64,000 nt of DNA, taken from the NCBI RefSeq assembly GCF_014467075.1, contig NZ_AP023027.1, forward strand, positions 829,001 to 893,000, in the 5' to 3' direction. Each line of letters starts with the position of its first letter. The stretch's first letter is position 1. A program made the translations under genes and the position numbers. Below, in pieces: positions 36,092-45,866 of this stretch. The DNA comes from Anaerostipes caccae L1-92 (lineage in GTDB: Bacteria > Bacillota > Clostridia > Lachnospirales > Lachnospiraceae). Below the pieces are notes generated by a model. The model made no database searches. It saw only the letters and a list, made by a program, of their open reading frames with translations, and was not told where the DNA came from.

Positions 36092-38201
36092 CAGCGGACT
36101 GATCGCTGCGGTGATCATCGCCATGGTGGGCGGAGTGCTGTTCGGCATCTATCAGATGCATACCATGGATAATTATAATGACGGACTGGATTTCACAACG
36201 ATCAAAAAAGGTGAGCGGATGGAAGACTCCGATTACTATGTGCACGCCGTCCAGAGGATTTTAAGCAAATGGGTGAAAGCGAATAATCTGATGGATCAGA
36301 ATTATGATGATGTTGAATCAGAACTTCCGTCCAACCTTGAAAACGAAATTTTTGTAAAGGCAAAACTTACGATTCAGCCCTACGGCAAAAAAGCCGTGAC
36401 GAAAGAATACGGTGCCGATGCCAAGACAGCAAGAAAACCTGTATTTAAGAAAAAGATCGTGATCAACAGAAACGATACGCTGGGGTATGGATTGAATCCC
36501 AACAAAAGCATAAGAGCAAAATATTCAAGTAATGCAAATATGGATGAGGCCTATTATGATTCCGAAGATAATATTATGTCACCGTCGGATTTTTACAATA
36601 TCAGCGGAAACTCTATGAACAGGGGAAGCCTTTCCCTGCCACAGACATTTTTCATTGACGATGCCAAGCAGCAGAGGCTGGAATCAGCAGTGATCGAAGT
36701 AGGCTTTTACGATGGGTATTATAACGCGCTGAATAAACACTATAAGACATTTCCTGATGTGAGGAAAGAAATGATGATCAAGCTGTCCATCTTATTGGGA
36801 GCAGAGGTATTGGGACTGCTTGCTCTGTCCGTGCTGTTTGCACTTCAGAAAAGCCGCGCACGCTTTTTTGAGAATATGGACCGTATCTGGTATGAGGTGA
36901 TCCTATGCGTTATTGGCTTCGGCCTGTTCATGGGAACAGGAACAGTGGCGGCTGCATCCATCGGTGCTCTTCAGCAGGAAGAACTGATACCGATTATGAC
37001 ATTTGCGGGGATCGTACTGCTGATGATCGGGCTTGTACTTTCTGTCTGCCTGCAGACAACGGTCTGGCGCCTGAAGGAAGGGACATTTTTAGAACACACA
37101 CTTTGTGTGGGTACGGCCCGGAGATGGTACCGCAGGAACAGGCAGAGACGGGTGGCCGAGAAAGAAGCTCTGGAGTTTGCAGACCGTCTGGCTGTGGAAC
37201 GGCTTTCGATCTACCGAAAAGGAAAATACCTCATGCTTGCAATTTTCTTTGCAGGGCTGTTTATGATCGGCTGGTCGCCTCTTCTGGCAGTAATCGCGCT
37301 CTGTGTCGGTGTACTTGGCATGAAATATCTGGGAGAACATTTTGATGAGGTTGCGAGGCAGCAGAGGGATCTCGGGAAACTGATCCGGCAGATCGAGAGG
37401 ATCTCGGAGGGAGATCTGAAAGCCGATGCAGACATACCGAAAGAATCCCTGTATTATAACGCGTCGAAACAGCTGAGCAACATCGGAAGCGGCCTGGACA
37501 AATCCCTCCAGGACCAGATGAAAGGGGAACGCATGAAGATCGACCTGATCACAAATGTATCCCATGATCTGAAAACGCCGCTCACGTCGATCATCAGCTA
37601 TGTGGATCTTCTTGCAAGAGATGAGTCACTTTCTCCTGAGGCGAGGGATTATGTGACCATATTGAATCAGAAAACAGAGAGACTGAAAAATACGATCGCT
37701 GATCTGTTTGAACTTGCAAAATCCACCAGCGGTGAGGCCAAGGTTACATTGGAGCCGATGGATCTTAAAAAACTGATGGAACAGACTCTGGAGGATATGA
37801 GCGATCAGATCAGAGAGTCCGGCTTTAAAGTGAAATTTCAGTGTGATGCAGAGCATACGAAATTTAAGGGGGATGTGAACCGCATGTACCGGGTAGTGCA
37901 GAATATACTGGAAAATGCACTGAAGTATTCCCTGAAAGGTACAAGGATTTTTGCCACGATCTCAAATCAGGGCAGCAGAGTCTGCCTGACGGTCCAGAAT
38001 ACGTCCGGTTATGAAATGGACTTTACGGAGGAGGAGATCATGGAGCGCTTTTACAGAGGAGAAAAATCCAGGACCAGTGAAGGAAACGGCCTGGGACTCT
38101 CGATCGCAGACAGCTTTACTGCAAACTGCGGGGGAGAATTTAAGATCGAGATCGACGGAGATCAGTTTAAGGCTATGATCCTGTTCCCGATCCTTCCGTA
38201 G
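36063..38201 (+). CDS. Large membrane sensor histidine kinase
   Basis: 712-residue kinase with TTG start 9 bases after AAAGGTGG; the next in-frame ATG lies inside the first membrane helix. Layout: helix at about 10-30, an extracytoplasmic domain (about 35-235), helices near 240-265, 278-300, 308-332 and 390-425, HAMP-like linker (RQIERISEGDLKADADIP), HisKA with VSHDLKTPLTSI (His501), HATPase_c (NALKYSLKG, GNGLGLSI). The multi-helix membrane part and long outer domain resemble kinases of Lachnospiraceae Van-like pairs. Partner is the overlapping regulator. Confidence 0.9.
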   Translation: MDTKWKKWINSGLIAAVIIAMVGGVLFGIYQMHTMDNYNDGLDFTTIKKGERMEDSDYYVHAVQRILSKWVKANNLMDQNYDDVESELPSNLENEIFVKAKLTIQPYGKKAVTKEYGADAKTARKPVFKKKIVINRNDTLGYGLNPNKSIRAKYSSNANMDEAYYDSEDNIMSPSDFYNISGNSMNRGSLSLPQTFFIDDAKQQRLESAVIEVGFYDGYYNALNKHYKTFPDVRKEMMIKLSILLGAEVLGLLALSVLFALQKSRARFFENMDRIWYEVILCVIGFGLFMGTGTVAAASIGALQQEELIPIMTFAGIVLLMIGLVLSVCLQTTVWRLKEGTFLEHTLCVGTARRWYRRNRQRRVAEKEALEFADRLAVERLSIYRKGKYLMLAIFFAGLFMIGWSPLLAVIALCVGVLGMKYLGEHFDEVARQQRDLGKLIRQIERISEGDLKADADIPKESLYYNASKQLSNIGSGLDKSLQDQMKGERMKIDLITNVSHDLKTPLTSIISYVDLLARDESLSPEARDYVTILNQKTERLKNTIADLFELAKSTSGEAKVTLEPMDLKKLMEQTLEDMSDQIRESGFKVKFQCDAEHTKFKGDVNRMYRVVQNILENALKYSLKGTRIFATISNQGSRVCLTVQNTSGYEMDFTEEEIMERFYRGEKSRTSEGNGLGLSIADSFTANCGGEFKIEIDGDQFKAMILFPILP

Positions 38202-38227
38202 GACACAAAGTTTTAAATGTAAGGACA

Positions 38228-38256
38228 ATGACAGAAGTGCCATTCCATGCTATAAT
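38228..38256 (+). promoter_or_regulatory. Promoter of the NagZ-like gene
   Basis: ATGACA (38228-38233), 17-base spacer, TATAAT (38251-38256), start codon 26 bases later. The apparent upstream start codon at 38228 is part of this -35 box. Confidence 0.75.
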
Positions 38257-38281
38257 AACTTCATTGAAGAAAGGAATTTCT

Positions 38282-39481
38282 ATGATGAAAAGACGTATTA
38301 CATGCATGCTGCTGGCACTCTGTCTTTTGTTATGCGGGTGCAACATTGACGGCAAAAAGGACTATACAAAAACAGAAGATCTGGACGAGGCTACCCTTCA
38401 GGGCATGGCAAAGGATATCACGAAGGAGATGACACTGAAACAGAAGATCGGACAGCTCTTTATGGTATCCATGTACTCGCTGGATGATTCGGGAAGCAAG
38501 AACCAGACCAAAATAACCGGAACGATGAAGAAGACCATGAAGAAGTATCCTGTGGGAGGGATCATTCTGTTTTCAAAGAATGTCAGTTCCGAAAAACAAT
38601 TAAAGCAGCTGACCAAAGATCTGCAGAGTGTTTCTCATGTACCGCTGTTTATAGCGGCAGACGAAGAAGGCGGCAGTGTTTCGAGAATCGCCTCAAAGCT
38701 TCCGGATGCAGTCAGCCAGTATCCTGACGCGAGGGAGATCGGGGAGACTTATACAGACCGGCAGATCGCAGAGATGGGGAAGGAACAGAGCAGACAGCTC
38801 AAGGCCCTCGGAATCAATATGAATCTGGCGCCGGTGGCCGATGTGCTCTCCAATCAATACAACACGGAGGTCGGAAACCGGGCTTTCGGCTCTGATGCCA
38901 AAGAAGTAGCTGCTGTTGTTAAGACGCTTGTAAAAAATATGCAGAAGCAGCAGATCTCAGCCACGTTAAAGCATTTTCCGGGAAGCGGTGATGCCCTTGG
39001 AGATACTCACAGGGGAGCGGCGGAGACCAAGCAGTCCATTCAGGAGCTGAGAAAAAAAGAGTTTCTTCCATTTGAAAGCGGTATGGATGCAGACGCGGAT
39101 GCCGTCATGGTTTCCCATCTGATCCTAACTAATGTGACGGATGAGAAAGAGCCGTGCAGTTTAAGTGAGCGGGTGATATCAGACATCCTGAGAGACGAGC
39201 TTGAGTACGAGGGGCTCATTTTAACCGATGCCATGAATATGAATTCCATTACTGACAGTTATACCTCAGGGGAAGCGGCGGTGAAAGCCATAAAAGCGGG
39301 TGTGAACATTGTCGTCATGCCGGAGGATTTGGGACAGGCATTCAAGGCCGTGAAGCGTGCAGTGAAAGATGGAAAGATCGAGGAATCCGTCATTGACAAG
39401 GCCGTAAGAAGGATCCTCTACACCAAACTGAAACGGGGTGTGATACCGCCGGATACCAAGCTTCTTGAGGATAACCAATAA
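38282..39481 (+). CDS. Glycoside hydrolase family 3 lipoprotein (NagZ-like beta-N-acetylhexosaminidase)
   Basis: 399-residue secreted lipoprotein: signal peptide with lipobox ending LLCGC (Cys about residue 20), then a GH3 barrel with GGIILFSKN, ADEEGGSVSRI, the NagZ-type catalytic loop KHFPGSGDALGDTHRG, and the nucleophile Asp in LILTDAMNM. It should release N-acetylglucosamine from muropeptides outside the membrane. It is single-domain, as in short NagZ enzymes. It has its own promoter and is followed by a terminator, so is probably monocistronic. Confidence 0.9.
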   Translation: MMKRRITCMLLALCLLLCGCNIDGKKDYTKTEDLDEATLQGMAKDITKEMTLKQKIGQLFMVSMYSLDDSGSKNQTKITGTMKKTMKKYPVGGIILFSKNVSSEKQLKQLTKDLQSVSHVPLFIAADEEGGSVSRIASKLPDAVSQYPDAREIGETYTDRQIAEMGKEQSRQLKALGINMNLAPVADVLSNQYNTEVGNRAFGSDAKEVAAVVKTLVKNMQKQQISATLKHFPGSGDALGDTHRGAAETKQSIQELRKKEFLPFESGMDADADAVMVSHLILTNVTDEKEPCSLSERVISDILRDELEYEGLILTDAMNMNSITDSYTSGEAAVKAIKAGVNIVVMPEDLGQAFKAVKRAVKDGKIEESVIDKAVRRILYTKLKRGVIPPDTKLLEDNQ

Positions 39482-39508
39482 TTTTTTTGTATGTCGAAAA
39501 ATAAAAAT

Positions 39509-39540
39509 CAGTGCGATAGAAGATATTGCACTGGTTTTTT
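39509..39540 (+). terminator. Terminator after NagZ-like gene
   Basis: Stem CAGTGCGAT / ATTGCACTG (one G-T pair) followed by GTTTTTT. The right arm also contains the purC -35 box. Confidence 0.8.
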
Positions 39541-39554
39541 ATATGTGATACTAT
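39526..39554 (+). promoter_or_regulatory. Promoter of purC operon
   Basis: TTGCAC (39526-39531), 17-base spacer, TACTAT (39549-39554) with an extended -10 TGA. It is nested in the preceding terminator. A small GCCTCC/GGAGGC hairpin (39565-39580) follows in the leader; no purine riboswitch is visible. Confidence 0.65.
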
Positions 39555-39616
39555 TTGTGAGGAAGCCTCCGGCGGGAGGCAATGCAGTGAAAGCAGAAGT
39601 ATAAAGGAGATAAGAC

Positions 39617-40321
39617 ATGGAGAAACAGGAATTATTATATGAAGGAAAGGCAAAGAAAGTATTTACAACAGAAGATCCGGATTTATTAATTGTCGACTAT
39701 AAAGATGATGCGACAGCGTTCAACGGAGAGAAAAAAGGAACGATCATCGGAAAAGGTGTTGTAAATAACCGCATGTCCAACTACATGTTCAAGATGCTGG
39801 AAGAAAAAGGTGTTCCGACTCACTATGTACAGGAACTCAGCGATCGTGAAACCGTTGTAAAAAAGGTAGAGATCGTACCTTTGGAAGTGATTATCCGCAA
39901 CGTGGCGGCAGGAAGCTTTTCTAAAAGACTTGGAATTGAAGAAGGGTTTGAATTGTTAGAGCCAACCCTTGAGTTCAGCTACAAAGATGATGATCTTGGA
40001 GATCCATTGATTAACGAATATTTTGCTTATGCTATCGGTATTTCCAACCGCAAAGAAGTAGAACGTATCACAGAGTATGCATTTAAAGTAAACGAGGCAT
40101 TGATTGAGGAATTTAAGAAGATCGGCATTAAACTGGTTGACTTTAAGATTGAATTCGGCCGTTATAAAGATGAGATCATCTTAGCAGATGAGATTTCTCC
40201 GGACACATGCCGTCTTTGGGATTTAGAGACAAACCAGAAATTAGACAAAGACCGTTTCCGCAGAGATTTAGGGGACGTGGAAGAGGCATACGAAGAAGTA
40301 TACAGAAGACTTGGCTTATAA
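39617..40321 (+). CDS. purC: Phosphoribosylaminoimidazole-succinocarboxamide synthase
   Basis: 234-residue SAICAR synthetase of de novo purine synthesis, joining aspartate to CAIR with ATP. Visible are the N-terminal [11 protein letters not shown], the [17 protein letters not shown] block, and the C-terminal [13 protein letters not shown]. Length is typical. It starts 6 bases after AAGGAGA and is first of purC-purF-purB. Confidence 0.97.
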   Translation: MEKQELLYEGKAKKVFTTEDPDLLIVDYKDDATAFNGEKKGTIIGKGVVNNRMSNYMFKMLEEKGVPTHYVQELSDRETVVKKVEIVPLEVIIRNVAAGSFSKRLGIEEGFELLEPTLEFSYKDDDLGDPLINEYFAYAIGISNRKEVERITEYAFKVNEALIEEFKKIGIKLVDFKIEFGRYKDEIILADEISPDTCRLWDLETNQKLDKDRFRRDLGDVEEAYEEVYRRLGL

Positions 40322-40345
40322 TTTATTCTTAAGAGAGGCTTGAAA

Positions 40346-41773
40346 ATGGACATAGAACGTTTTGACAAGTTAGGAGAAGAGTGCGGCGTCTTCGGAGTCT
40401 ATGATTTTGACGGCAATGACGTGGCTTCTACAATTTATTATGGTTTATTTGCGCTTCAGCACCGGGGACAGGAGAGCTGCGGAATCGCGGTTTCCGATAC
40501 CAACGGTCCGAAAGGGAAGGTTTCTTCCAGAAAAGGCATGGGACTTTGCAATGAAGTCTTTACTCAGGAGTCGTTAGGCGAACTGAAAGGCGATATTGGT
40601 GTCGGCCATGTCAGATATTCTACTGCAGGACAGAGCTGTCCCGAGAATGCGCAGCCGCTCGTATTAAATTATGTCAAAGGTACTCTGGGCCTGGCCCACA
40701 ATGGTAATCTGATCAATGCGCTGGAGTTAAGGCATGAACTGGAATATTCCGGGGCTATTTTTCAGACAACCATAGATTCTGAAGTGATCGCTTATCATAT
40801 TGCCCGGGAGAGGGTCAATACCCACAGCGTGGAAGACGCAGTGGCAAAGGCCATCCGCAAGATAAAGGGCGCATACTCTCTTGTGGTGATGTCTCCGAGA
40901 AAGCTCATCGGGGCAAGAGATCCATATGGCTTTAAGCCGCTCTGCATCGGAAAGAGGGATAATGCCTACATCCTGGCATCTGAGACCTGTGCTCTGGATA
41001 CGGTAGGGGCTGAGTTCATCCGGGATGTGGAGCCGGGTGAGATCGTTACGATCACAAAAGACGGCATTCAGTCGGACTGCAGTATGTGCCTTCCAAAGGG
41101 AGAAGCTGCCAGATGTGTTTTTGAATACATCTATTTTGCGCGGCCGGACAGCTGTATTGACGGAGTCAGCGTGTACCAGTCAAGGCTTCAGGCGGGAAAG
41201 TATCTGGCGATTGATTCACCGGTGGATGCGGACATCGTCGTGGGTGTGCCGGAATCCGGCAATGCCGCTGCACTGGGCTACTCTCTGGAATCGGGGATTC
41301 CTTATGGAACAGCTTTTGTGAAAAATACTTATGTGGGACGGACATTTATTAAACCGAAACAGAGCAGCCGGGAGTCCAGCGTGCAGGTTAAGCTGAATGT
41401 CTTAAAAGAATCTGTGAGAGGAAAGAGAGTCATCATGATCGACGACTCTATCGTCCGGGGCACGACCAGCGACCGGATCATCTCCATGCTCAGAGAGGCG
41501 GGAGCCAGTGAGGTTCACGTAAGGATCAGTTCACCGCCGTTCTTATGGCCGTGTTATTTCGGGACCGATGTTCCTGCCAGAGAGCAGCTGATCGCGTATA
41601 ACCGAAGCATTGATGAAATTTGTGATCTGATCGGAGCGGACAGCCTGGGCTACTTAAAGACTGAGAGATTGGAACAGCTCTCTGAGGGGCTGCCGATCTG
41701 CAAAGGCTGTTTTACGGGAGAATATCCGATGGAACCGCCGAAGGATGATATTCGCGGAGATTACGACAAATAA
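40346..41773 (+). CDS. purF: Amidophosphoribosyltransferase
   Basis: 475-residue first enzyme of purine synthesis. A short propeptide (MDIERFDKLGEE) precedes the nucleophile Cys13 in CGVFGVYDF, so it needs maturation like the Bacillus enzyme. The glutaminase domain is followed by a PRTase domain with the PRPP loop VIMIDDSIVRGTTS. Cysteines in CSMC, ARCVFEY, and CKGCFTG are compatible with the Fe-S type of PurF. ATG 40346 follows AGAGAGG; a TTG at 40340 is less likely. Confidence 0.96.
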   Translation: MDIERFDKLGEECGVFGVYDFDGNDVASTIYYGLFALQHRGQESCGIAVSDTNGPKGKVSSRKGMGLCNEVFTQESLGELKGDIGVGHVRYSTAGQSCPENAQPLVLNYVKGTLGLAHNGNLINALELRHELEYSGAIFQTTIDSEVIAYHIARERVNTHSVEDAVAKAIRKIKGAYSLVVMSPRKLIGARDPYGFKPLCIGKRDNAYILASETCALDTVGAEFIRDVEPGEIVTITKDGIQSDCSMCLPKGEAARCVFEYIYFARPDSCIDGVSVYQSRLQAGKYLAIDSPVDADIVVGVPESGNAAALGYSLESGIPYGTAFVKNTYVGRTFIKPKQSSRESSVQVKLNVLKESVRGKRVIMIDDSIVRGTTSDRIISMLREAGASEVHVRISSPPFLWPCYFGTDVPAREQLIAYNRSIDEICDLIGADSLGYLKTERLEQLSEGLPICKGCFTGEYPMEPPKDDIRGDYDK

Positions 41774-41785
41774 GGAGAAGAATTC

Positions 41786-43216
41786 ATGAACGATAAATAT
41801 CAGAGCCCCTTATCCGAACGATATGCCAGCAAAGAGATGCAGTATATCTTTTCACCGGATATGAAGTTCAAAACATGGAGGAAACTGTGGATCGCACTGG
41901 CCGAAGTGGAAAAGGAACTGGGACTTTCTATTACACAGGAGCAGATTGACGAGCTGAAAGAACATGCAGAAGACATTAACTATGATGTCGCAAAAGAGCG
42001 TGAGAAATTAGTCCGTCATGATGTGATGTCCCATGTCTATGCCTATGGACAGCAGTGTCCTAACGCTAAAGGCATTATCCACCTGGGAGCCACCTCCTGC
42101 TATGTCGGAGACAATACAGACATTATCATCATGACAGAGGCATTAAAGCTTGTGAAGAAAAAGCTTGTGAATGTGATCGCCGAGCTTTCCAAGTTTGCTC
42201 TGGAATACAAGGACCTTCCGACCCTTGGCTTTACCCATTTTCAGCCAGCACAGCCGACTACAGTTGGGAAACGGGCAAGCCTCTGGCTGATGGATCTTGT
42301 GTATGATCTGGAGGATCTTGACCATGTGATCGATAATATGCGTCTTCTCGGGTCCAAGGGAACGACCGGGACTCAGGCAAGCTTTCTGGAACTGTTTGAG
42401 GGTGACCATGAGACGATCAAAAAGATCGACGGCATGATTGCCGAAAAAATGGGATATGAGAAGTGCCAGCCGGTATCCGGCCAGACCTATTCAAGGAAGA
42501 TTGATTCCAGAGTGCTGAACGTTTTAAGCGGCATCGCACAGTCTGCGCACAAGTTCTCCAATGATATCCGCCTCCTTCAGCATTTGAAAGAGGTAGAGGA
42601 GCCGTTTGAGAAGAACCAGATCGGATCTTCTGCTATGGCATACAAGAGAAATCCGATGAGAAGCGAACGTATGGCTTCCCTGGCTGACTATGTGATCTCC
42701 GATGCCATGAATCCTGCGCTCGTAGCTTCTACCCAGTGGTTTGAGAGGACTCTGGACGATTCTGCCAATAAGCGTCTTTCTGTACCGGAAGGATTCCTTG
42801 CAATTGACGGCATCCTGGATCTGTACCTGAACGTCGTGGATGGTCTGGTCGTTTATCCTAAGGTTATTGAAAGCCGTCTTATGAAAGAACTTCCGTTTAT
42901 GGCAACGGAAAATATCATGATGGACGCAGCAAAAGCAGGCGGAGACCGCCAGGAACTTCATGAGAAGATCCGTGTACATTCTATGGCGGCCGGAAAAGTG
43001 GTCAAAGAAGAAGGGAAAGAAAACGACCTGCTGGAGAGGATTGCGAACGATCCTTCTTTCGGAATGACGATGGAACAGCTGGAAGCGATCATGGAACCGA
43101 AAAACTTCGTGGGACGTGCACCACAGCAGACAGAGGAATTTGTCAGCGAAGTCATTCAGCCGATCCTGGATGAAAATAAAGAAATGCTCGGAATGACAGC
43201 CGAGATCACGGTATAA
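41786..43216 (+). CDS. purB: Adenylosuccinate lyase
   Basis: 476-residue fumarase/aspartase-superfamily enzyme cleaving SAICAR and adenylosuccinate. Signature loop SSAMAYKRNPMRSE near residue 275, HLGATSCYVGDN, and the catalytic His region FTHFQPAQPTT are visible. It lies 12 bases after purF with a strong AAGGAG site, completing a three-gene purine operon in which lyase and SAICAR synthetase act on successive steps. Confidence 0.97.
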   Translation: MNDKYQSPLSERYASKEMQYIFSPDMKFKTWRKLWIALAEVEKELGLSITQEQIDELKEHAEDINYDVAKEREKLVRHDVMSHVYAYGQQCPNAKGIIHLGATSCYVGDNTDIIIMTEALKLVKKKLVNVIAELSKFALEYKDLPTLGFTHFQPAQPTTVGKRASLWLMDLVYDLEDLDHVIDNMRLLGSKGTTGTQASFLELFEGDHETIKKIDGMIAEKMGYEKCQPVSGQTYSRKIDSRVLNVLSGIAQSAHKFSNDIRLLQHLKEVEEPFEKNQIGSSAMAYKRNPMRSERMASLADYVISDAMNPALVASTQWFERTLDDSANKRLSVPEGFLAIDGILDLYLNVVDGLVVYPKVIESRLMKELPFMATENIMMDAAKAGGDRQELHEKIRVHSMAAGKVVKEEGKENDLLERIANDPSFGMTMEQLEAIMEPKNFVGRAPQQTEEFVSEVIQPILDENKEMLGMTAEITV

Positions 43217-43228
43217 TATTTATTTGAT

Positions 43229-43260
43229 GGAAAGCTCCTTTAAAAAGGGGCTTTCTCTGC
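43229..43260 (+). terminator. Possible weak terminator after purB
   Basis: Stem GAAAGCTCCTTT / AAAGGGGCTTTC with a poor U tail (TCTGCTTAT); may be leaky into the lipid kinase gene. Confidence 0.45.
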
Positions 43261-43269
43261 TTATAGGGG

Positions 43270-44190
43270 ATGATGATGTATTATTTTATTGTAAATCCAA
43301 ACGCAGGTTCCAGAAAAGGAATGCGCTGCTGGGAGGAGATCAAGCCATATCTGCTGGAAGAAGGGATCGTATTCCGTGAACTCCTGACAAAAGGAGAAGG
43401 TGATGCCGCGAGATTTGCAGAGCGGATCACGGAGAAAGGCAGGCCGGATGTGATCGTAGCGGTGGGCGGCGACGGGACACTTCATGAGACGGTTTCGGGA
43501 ATGAAAAAAGGAACAGAGGCGAAGCTTGCTTTCATTCCCGCAGGGTCCGGCAATGACTTTGCCAGGGGGATGGGGTATTCAAAAGACCCGAAAGAGAGAC
43601 TCAGGAGCATCTTAGCAGATGAGAACGGGGCCGTGATCAATGTGGGGAGCACTTTTGCTCCCGATGCCTCCGGGTGTTTCCTCGTCAGCTCCGGGATAGG
43701 ATATGACGCACGGGTCTGCCATATGGTCAATCACGCAAAGACAAAAAAGCTGATGAACCGGCTCCACATGGGAAAACTGACTTATCTGGGGATCGGTCTT
43801 CGCGGCCTGTTTGCGGCTGAACTGTTTGAGATGCGGCTGGTTCTTGATGATTCCAGAGAAGAAATATTTCACGATGTGCTGTTTGCATCGGTCCATAACC
43901 TGCCTTATGAGGGCGGGGGCCTGAAATTTTCACCGGATGCCCGGCCGGATGACGGTTTTCTGAATCTGTGTATTGTGGCAGGCATATCAAAGGCAAAGAT
44001 GATTCGTCTGCTGTCCAGAGTACCCGGAGGAAAGCATATTGGCTGTCCGGGTGTTTACAGCTTCCGCTGCCGGAAGGCAGAATTTTTTATGGAGAAACCT
44101 CAGTTTTTTCATATGGACGGAGAAGTACCGGGGCAGTCATGCCACGTGACGGCAGAAATCGGCTCTGAAAATTTGCAGATTTTGGGCTGA
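43270..44190 (+). CDS. YegS/DgkB-type lipid kinase
   Basis: 306-residue diacylglycerol kinase catalytic-domain protein. N-terminal YYFIVNPNAGSRKG, ATP-binding VGGDGTLHETVSGM, IPAGSGNDFARGM, and the C-terminal FHMDGEVPG motif are clear. It probably phosphorylates diacylglycerol or a related lipid, recycling it into phospholipid. Three consecutive ATGs (43270, 43273, 43276) follow a weak AGGGGA site; I use the first. The next gene starts within about 70 bases. Confidence 0.92.
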   Translation: MMMYYFIVNPNAGSRKGMRCWEEIKPYLLEEGIVFRELLTKGEGDAARFAERITEKGRPDVIVAVGGDGTLHETVSGMKKGTEAKLAFIPAGSGNDFARGMGYSKDPKERLRSILADENGAVINVGSTFAPDASGCFLVSSGIGYDARVCHMVNHAKTKKLMNRLHMGKLTYLGIGLRGLFAAELFEMRLVLDDSREEIFHDVLFASVHNLPYEGGGLKFSPDARPDDGFLNLCIVAGISKAKMIRLLSRVPGGKHIGCPGVYSFRCRKAEFFMEKPQFFHMDGEVPGQSCHVTAEIGSENLQILG

Positions 44191-44261
44191 ACGGAGGAGT
44201 AAAATTGTTCCCGTCTGTAAATCCTAACAAGGTCAATGATTTACAGAGAGGAAGGGATCAG

Positions 44262-45866
44262 ATGGACAAGATATACTATAATGGGGATATTCTTACTATG
44301 GAAGACACCCGGACAGAGCCGGAGGCAGTTTTGATATCGGACGGCTTCATTGCATTCACAGGAAGCCTGAAAGAAGCAGTGAGGGCTGCACATCAGCCGG
44401 AGATGACAGATCTTGACGGGAAGACCCTGATGCCGGCATTTATAGACGGACACAGTCATATTTCTCTTGTGGCCCAATTTTCACAGTTTGCTGATCTGTC
44501 CGGATGCGAAAGCTTTTCAGACATCAAAATGCGCCTGGCTGCATTTCAGAAGGAAAAGAAGATTGGTGAAGACGGCGCTGTCATAGGTGTGGGGTATGAC
44601 CATAATTTTCTGAAAGAAAAGAGGCATCCGGATAAATATATATTGGATGAAGTGTCAGATCACATACCAGTATTTGTGCTGCATGCGTCCGGGCATATGG
44701 GGGTCGGAAATTCCGCTTTGTTAAAAGAGGCAGGGATCGATGCGTCGGCACCTGATATGGAAGGTTCCAGATTCGGCAGGATACCGGGGTCTATGGAACC
44801 GGACGGATATGCGGAAGAGACGAAGGCACTGAACCTGCTTCTGGCCCGGGTATACGCAAAGATTCCAGGGGACCCGAAAGCACAGATAGAGAAAGCCCAG
44901 GAGCTTTACCTGTCCCACGGAATTACTACGATCCAGGACGGTGCGGCATCCGGACAGGATGTGGAGACTTTGTTTGAGGCCGCAAAAGAAGGGCTGCTGA
45001 AAGCAGATGTTGTTTCTTATGTCCTCGTCGGAGAAGAACCGGAAAAGCTGGAGCAGGAATATGCAGAACTTAAAAAAGCATACTGGAATCACTTGAAACT
45101 GGGCGGCCGGAAAGTGATCCTGGACGGATCTCCACAGGGAAAGACCGCATGGCTGTCGAAACCCTATGCGGGAGAAGAAGAATACCGGGGATATCCGGCA
45201 ATGGAACAGGAGAAAGTACAGACATATATCCGGAATGCCATAGAAAACGGTGTTCAGATCCTCGCCCACTGCAACGGAGACGCGGCTGCCCAGCAGTGGA
45301 TAGACAGTTTTGAAAAGGCCATGGAACAGTGCGGTGTCTCAAAAGAAGATGATTTGAGACCGGTCATGATTCACTGCCAGACCGTGCGGAAAGATCAGCT
45401 TCTCAGGATGAAAAATATCGGAATGATCCCGTCGATGTTTGTAGACCATGTTTACTACTGGGGTGACATTCATTTAAAGAATCTGGGAGAAGAAAGGGCA
45501 GAAGCCATAAGTCCTGCCAAGTCTGCATTTGAGCAGGGGCTTTGTGTGAATTTTCATCAGGACTCTCCGGTTGTCCCTCCGGATATGCTGCATACAGTCT
45601 GGTGCGCAGTAAACCGGGAGACAAGGGAGGGAAAGATCCTTGGAGAGGAAGAACGGGTCGATGTCTTCGAGGCACTGAAAGCCGTGACGATCAACGGGGC
45701 CTATGCCTATTTTGAAGAAGACAAAAAAGGGAGTATCACGGAAGGAAAACTTGCAGACCTTGTGATCCTCGATCGGAATCCACTGAAAACGCCTGTATCA
45801 GAACTGAAAGATATCAAGGTGACGGAGACGCTGAAGGAGGGGGAGACTGTGTACCGGAAATGCTAG
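44262..45866 (+). CDS. YtcJ-like amidohydrolase
   Basis: 534-residue metal-dependent hydrolase of the amidohydrolase 3 group. N-terminal composite-domain strand IYYNGDILTM, metal site FIDGHSHI, SHGITTIQDGA, HCNGDAAAQQWIDSF, VNFHQDSPVVPPDML, and C-terminal GSITEGKLADLVILD. It hydrolyses an unknown amide or cyclic compound. ATG 44262 follows AGGAAGGG and fits family N-termini, but a TTG at 44205 behind GGAGGAGT would add 19 residues and remains possible. Its stop overlaps that of the convergent LacI gene (shared CTAG). Confidence 0.9.
   Translation: MDKIYYNGDILTMEDTRTEPEAVLISDGFIAFTGSLKEAVRAAHQPEMTDLDGKTLMPAFIDGHSHISLVAQFSQFADLSGCESFSDIKMRLAAFQKEKKIGEDGAVIGVGYDHNFLKEKRHPDKYILDEVSDHIPVFVLHASGHMGVGNSALLKEAGIDASAPDMEGSRFGRIPGSMEPDGYAEETKALNLLLARVYAKIPGDPKAQIEKAQELYLSHGITTIQDGAASGQDVETLFEAAKEGLLKADVVSYVLVGEEPEKLEQEYAELKKAYWNHLKLGGRKVILDGSPQGKTAWLSKPYAGEEEYRGYPAMEQEKVQTYIRNAIENGVQILAHCNGDAAAQQWIDSFEKAMEQCGVSKEDDLRPVMIHCQTVRKDQLLRMKNIGMIPSMFVDHVYYWGDIHLKNLGEERAEAISPAKSAFEQGLCVNFHQDSPVVPPDMLHTVWCAVNRETREGKILGEEERVDVFEALKAVTINGAYAYFEEDKKGSITEGKLADLVILDRNPLKTPVSELKDIKVTETLKEGETVYRKC

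Noticed and set aside
39541..39616. Purine riboswitch before purC
   Set aside because: After the promoter only about 60 bases remain, with a single small hairpin and none of the conserved junction sequence.
45863..45866. Shared CTAG stop of amidohydrolase and LacI genes
   Set aside because: Tail-to-tail overlap of stop codons is common in compact genomes; similar overlaps occur at 6377-6380 and 17277-17282, so no special meaning is claimed.
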